A stretch of 24,397 bases of DNA from an uncultured Clostridia bacterium. GTDB lineage: Bacteria; Bacillota; Clostridia; Oscillospirales; Ruminococcaceae. Both the position numbers and the translations under genes were made by a program. The notes below the pieces were generated by a model that saw only the letters and a list, made by a program, of their open reading frames with translations, was not told the origin of the DNA and did no database searches. The stretch's first letter is position 1. The number at the start of each line of letters is the position of its first letter. The stretch is from contig CALATN010000006.1 of assembly GCA_937891895.1 (NCBI GenBank), forward strand, positions 1 to 24,397, given 5' to 3'. Positions 22,232 to 24,397 of this stretch are shown here, one piece after another.

Positions 22232-22873
22232 ATGTCAGAATTTTCAAGACGACTTCCCGTTTATCTCCTCCTTGACGTTTCAGGTTCAATGGCAGGCGAC
22301 CCTATCGAAGCAGTAAAGCACGGTGTACGTGCGCTTATCTCCGAGCTGAGAGGCGACCCTCAGGCTCTTGAAACAGCGTACCTCTCCGTTATCACATTCA
22401 ACTCCAGCGCACGACAGGTTACTCCGCTTACCGAGCTTATGCTCTTCAAGGAACCAACCCTTACAGCAGGCGGCGCAACAGCTCTCGGTGCAGCTCTCCA
22501 GCTTCTCAACGAGTGCATCCGCTCCGAGGTAAGAAAGTCAACCGAAACTCAGAAGGGCGACTGGCGTCCTCTCGTATTCATCCTTACAGACGGCGCACCA
22601 ACTGACGAATGGCGTGAAGCCGCTGCAATGCTCAAGAGTACTAAGCCTGCCAACATCATCGCTTGTGCCGCAGGTGCATACGCTGATACAAAGGTGCTCA
22701 AGGAAATCACAGATTGCGTGCTTATGATGAATACACTCTCAGCAGGCGACCTTGCACAGTTCTTTGCGTGGGTTTCCAGCTCTGTAAAAATGTCCTCCAA
22801 GAGCCTTGACTCCAAGCCCGGTGCAAACATTGAGCTTCCACCACCGCCACAGGGCTTCGTAATTGTTCCGTAA
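22232..22873 (+). CDS. vWA domain protein, TerY-like
   Basis: A 213-residue von Willebrand A domain protein, soluble and probably cytosolic. The metal site (MIDAS) is complete: Asp15-x-Ser17-x-Ser19 in LDVSGSM, Thr83 in GGATALG and Asp120 in LTDGAPTD. TerY proteins of tellurite and stress clusters share the short length, the PVYLLLDVSGSM start, the GDPIEAVKHGVRALI helix and the FNSSARQV block. The start is placed at 22232, where AAAGGCAGGG precedes the ATG. The frame stays open for 60 more codons upstream, but those lie in the hairpin element and carry no domain. It begins the operon; the phosphatase follows 12 bases later. In the TerY-P triad described from comparative genomics this domain is thought to present a target to the kinase and phosphatase. 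Confidence 0.9.
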   Translation: MSEFSRRLPVYLLLDVSGSMAGDPIEAVKHGVRALISELRGDPQALETAYLSVITFNSSARQVTPLTELMLFKEPTLTAGGATALGAALQLLNECIRSEVRKSTETQKGDWRPLVFILTDGAPTDEWREAAAMLKSTKPANIIACAAGAYADTKVLKEITDCVLMMNTLSAGDLAQFFAWVSSSVKMSSKSLDSKPGANIELPPPPQGFVIVP

Positions 22874-22885
22874 TCGGAGGTAACA

Positions 22886-24085
22886 ATGGAAAATAACATT
22901 AACAAGCTTTCGGATAAAGACGTAACCGCCCACACAGCGGCAATGTGGAAATACAACCCCGTGCCTGAAAGTCCTGAGCCATACCCAGAAGCAAGCTGTT
23001 CATCTGCAAGTGAAAGCGGCTTTGAGGTTTTCGGCGCAACGGTCCGCGGCAAAAAGCACAAGCACGACGGTACAAACTGTGACGATTTCTATGCCTTTGA
23101 AATTTTCGACGGTACAGTTATTGCCGCAGCCGCTGACGGCGCAGGTTCAAAGCTGTTCTCGCGTATTGGTGCAAAGGCGGCTTGTGAGGCTGTCATAAAA
23201 TACGTCAAGGCACGTATTTCCTCCATAAAGCGTGACAATCCGAATTACATTGAAATACTGAGTCTGCCCCTTGACAACGCTGATTTCGGCGCAATGTGTG
23301 GTCAGATTGCGGCAATGCTCCGTGACAGCTATGCCGAAGCCTTTGCGGCTGTTGAAGCGGCTTTTGAAAAGCGTAAGGATTACCCCGAATTTGAAGAAGC
23401 CGCAGGCAGAAAGCCTGAGCTGAAGGACTTTTCCTGCACACTTCTCGCTTCTGTGGTTATTCCGGTTGAAACAGCAAATGGCAGGGAATACCTTACCGCG
23501 TCAATTCAGCTTGGCGACGGTATGATTGCGGCAGTGGACGAAAGCAATGCAAATCCGCTTATTCTTCTCGGTACGGCTGACGGCGGCAGCTTTTCGGGGG
23601 AAACTGAGTTCCTTACTTCCGAACAGTTCAGAAGTCCCGAAAGCCTTATGAGCCGTACAAAAATCCGCAGGGGAAAGCTTACAACCCTTATGCTTATGAC
23701 AGACGGCGTTGCTGACGATTATTACCCCAATAACCCGCAGCTGCTCCGACTTGCACTTGACCTGAAGCTGAATAACATTCTCGAAATTGCCGAGCCTGAG
23801 CTTATTACAGATGTGACAGTTCCTCAGCCTGTCGAGTACCCGTGGGTAAATGACGGCGACGTGAAATATGCTTTGCAGTACTCCAAGAATGTCCTCACGG
23901 AAACAGGTATGACACTTGAACAGCTGTGGTCAGACAAGTACGCGCAGAAAAAAGCGTCCCTTGCTTCATTTGATATCGTGCACGATAAGGACAAGGCTGA
24001 AATGCTGAAAATCTGGCTTGACAACTACGTTGAGCGCGGTTCCTTTGACGACAGAACATTACTGATTATCAATATTAACACATAA
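22886..24085 (+). CDS. PP2C-type protein phosphatase of the TerY-P triad
   Basis: A cytosolic Ser/Thr phosphatase of 399 residues. PP2C signatures are present: the DGTNCDDFYAFE block (61-72, the first metal aspartates), the AAADGAGSKLFSRIGA block (81-96) with the Asp-Gly metal residue at 84, later LGDGMIA and LMLMTDGVADD, and SFDDRTLLII at the end. The first 45 residues are a separate Pro/Glu/Ser-rich leader without a clear fold. An insert between the core motifs (NIEILSLPLDN-like region and KRKDYPEFEEAAGRKPELKD) makes it longer than the minimal 240-residue bacterial PP2C. A CGGAGG site precedes the ATG 12 bases after the vWA gene. Its substrate is probably a Ser/Thr phosphate set by the next gene product. 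Confidence 0.9.
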   Translation: MENNINKLSDKDVTAHTAAMWKYNPVPESPEPYPEASCSSASESGFEVFGATVRGKKHKHDGTNCDDFYAFEIFDGTVIAAAADGAGSKLFSRIGAKAACEAVIKYVKARISSIKRDNPNYIEILSLPLDNADFGAMCGQIAAMLRDSYAEAFAAVEAAFEKRKDYPEFEEAAGRKPELKDFSCTLLASVVIPVETANGREYLTASIQLGDGMIAAVDESNANPLILLGTADGGSFSGETEFLTSEQFRSPESLMSRTKIRRGKLTTLMLMTDGVADDYYPNNPQLLRLALDLKLNNILEIAEPELITDVTVPQPVEYPWVNDGDVKYALQYSKNVLTETGMTLEQLWSDKYAQKKASLASFDIVHDKDKAEMLKIWLDNYVERGSFDDRTLLIININT

Positions 24086-24101
24086 ATTCCGGAGGTTTCT
24101 T

Positions 24102-24397
24102 ATGAGCAGAATGGGTGAAGCAACCCTTGCTGACGGAAGAAAAATTCCGTATGTAATAACCGACAATCCTCCTCGTGGAGGAATGAAATACACATATTTT
24201 GCACCCGACAAATCCTACGTCGTGCAGTTTTTCAACGAGCCGAACAAAATCGACCGTAATATGACAGCACGTCTTGAAGCAATTATCGGACGCTATAACC
24301 CGACTATTCCTGAATCAAAGGGCGGTGCAATCGGTAACGATGAGAAACTTGCAAGCTATTTTGCAGGACGTTTCTGCTGGCCTCCCGACCTTGGTGT
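24102..24397 (+). CDS. Probable Ser/Thr kinase of the TerY-P triad, N-terminal fragment
   Basis: About 98 residues are visible before the right edge cuts the gene. The start has a strong GGAGG site 16 bases after the phosphatase. The visible part reads MSRMGEATLADGRKIPYVIT, then PPRGGMKYTYFAPDKSYVVQFF, which fits the glycine loop and first strands of the unusual kinases that accompany TerY and PP2C. No catalytic HRD or DFG motif is inside the window, so the kinase call rests on these strands and on the vWA-PP2C-kinase gene order. Helix-hairpin-helix domains often follow the kinase part in this family but would lie beyond the edge. Confidence 0.65.
   Translation, partial: MSRMGEATLADGRKIPYVITDNPPRGGMKYTYFAPDKSYVVQFFNEPNKIDRNMTARLEAIIGRYNPTIPESKGGAIGNDEKLASYFAGRFCWPPDLG

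Overview
From about position 1,100 to the right edge the window reads as one continuous piece of a gut-type Firmicute, most likely a Ruminococcus-like member of the Oscillospirales. The support is consistent codon use, strong AGGAGG-type ribosome sites, TTGACA/TATAAT promoters with 17-bp spacers, and family choice (short ProB without a PUA domain, MacB-type exporter, ECF S component, GH5 mannanase lipoprotein, DUF4003 protein). The first ~1.1 kb does not belong with it. Positions 1-745 carry the start of a GH29 alpha-L-fucosidase and the C-terminal half of MiaA, both of Bacteroides type. Positions ~745-1105 are a very A/T-rich stretch joined to both sides inside coding sequence. The simplest reading is a chimeric contig end.

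Layout. 951-2825: Tex, missing about 130 N-terminal residues because of the join, followed by a terminator. 3058-3852: an ECF transporter S component with its own promoter and a two-way terminator shared with the opposite strand. 3885-8047, minus strand: a small hypothetical gene, a GH5 beta-mannanase lipoprotein with its own promoter, then (transcribed earlier) sbcD, a GNAT acetyltransferase and an unrecognised 340-residue protein. 8088-8163: back-to-back promoters. 8224-14490, plus strand: mscL, a D-2-hydroxyacid dehydrogenase, proB, proA, a charged membrane-anchored hypothetical, a YbaK-type deacylase and an S-adenosylhomocysteine hydrolase-like gene, ending in a terminator. This combines an osmotic release channel with the first two steps of proline synthesis.

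14590-18555: tandem promoters with inverted-repeat operator candidates, then a three-gene MacAB/YknXYZ-type exporter with 4-bp ATGA overlaps. 18573-21880: a SUKH-family gene, an S41 protease, a DUF4003 protein, a small membrane protein and a CPBP protease, ending in a terminator.

21968-24397: a consensus promoter, then a 180-bp self-complementary element in the leader, then a vWA protein, a PP2C phosphatase and the start of a third gene that is probably the kinase. This is the arrangement known as the TerY-phosphorylation (TerY-P) triad. The 180-bp hairpin element between its promoter and first gene, and the mosaic left end, are the two things most worth checking. No tRNA, rRNA, CRISPR array, transposase or phage gene was seen.
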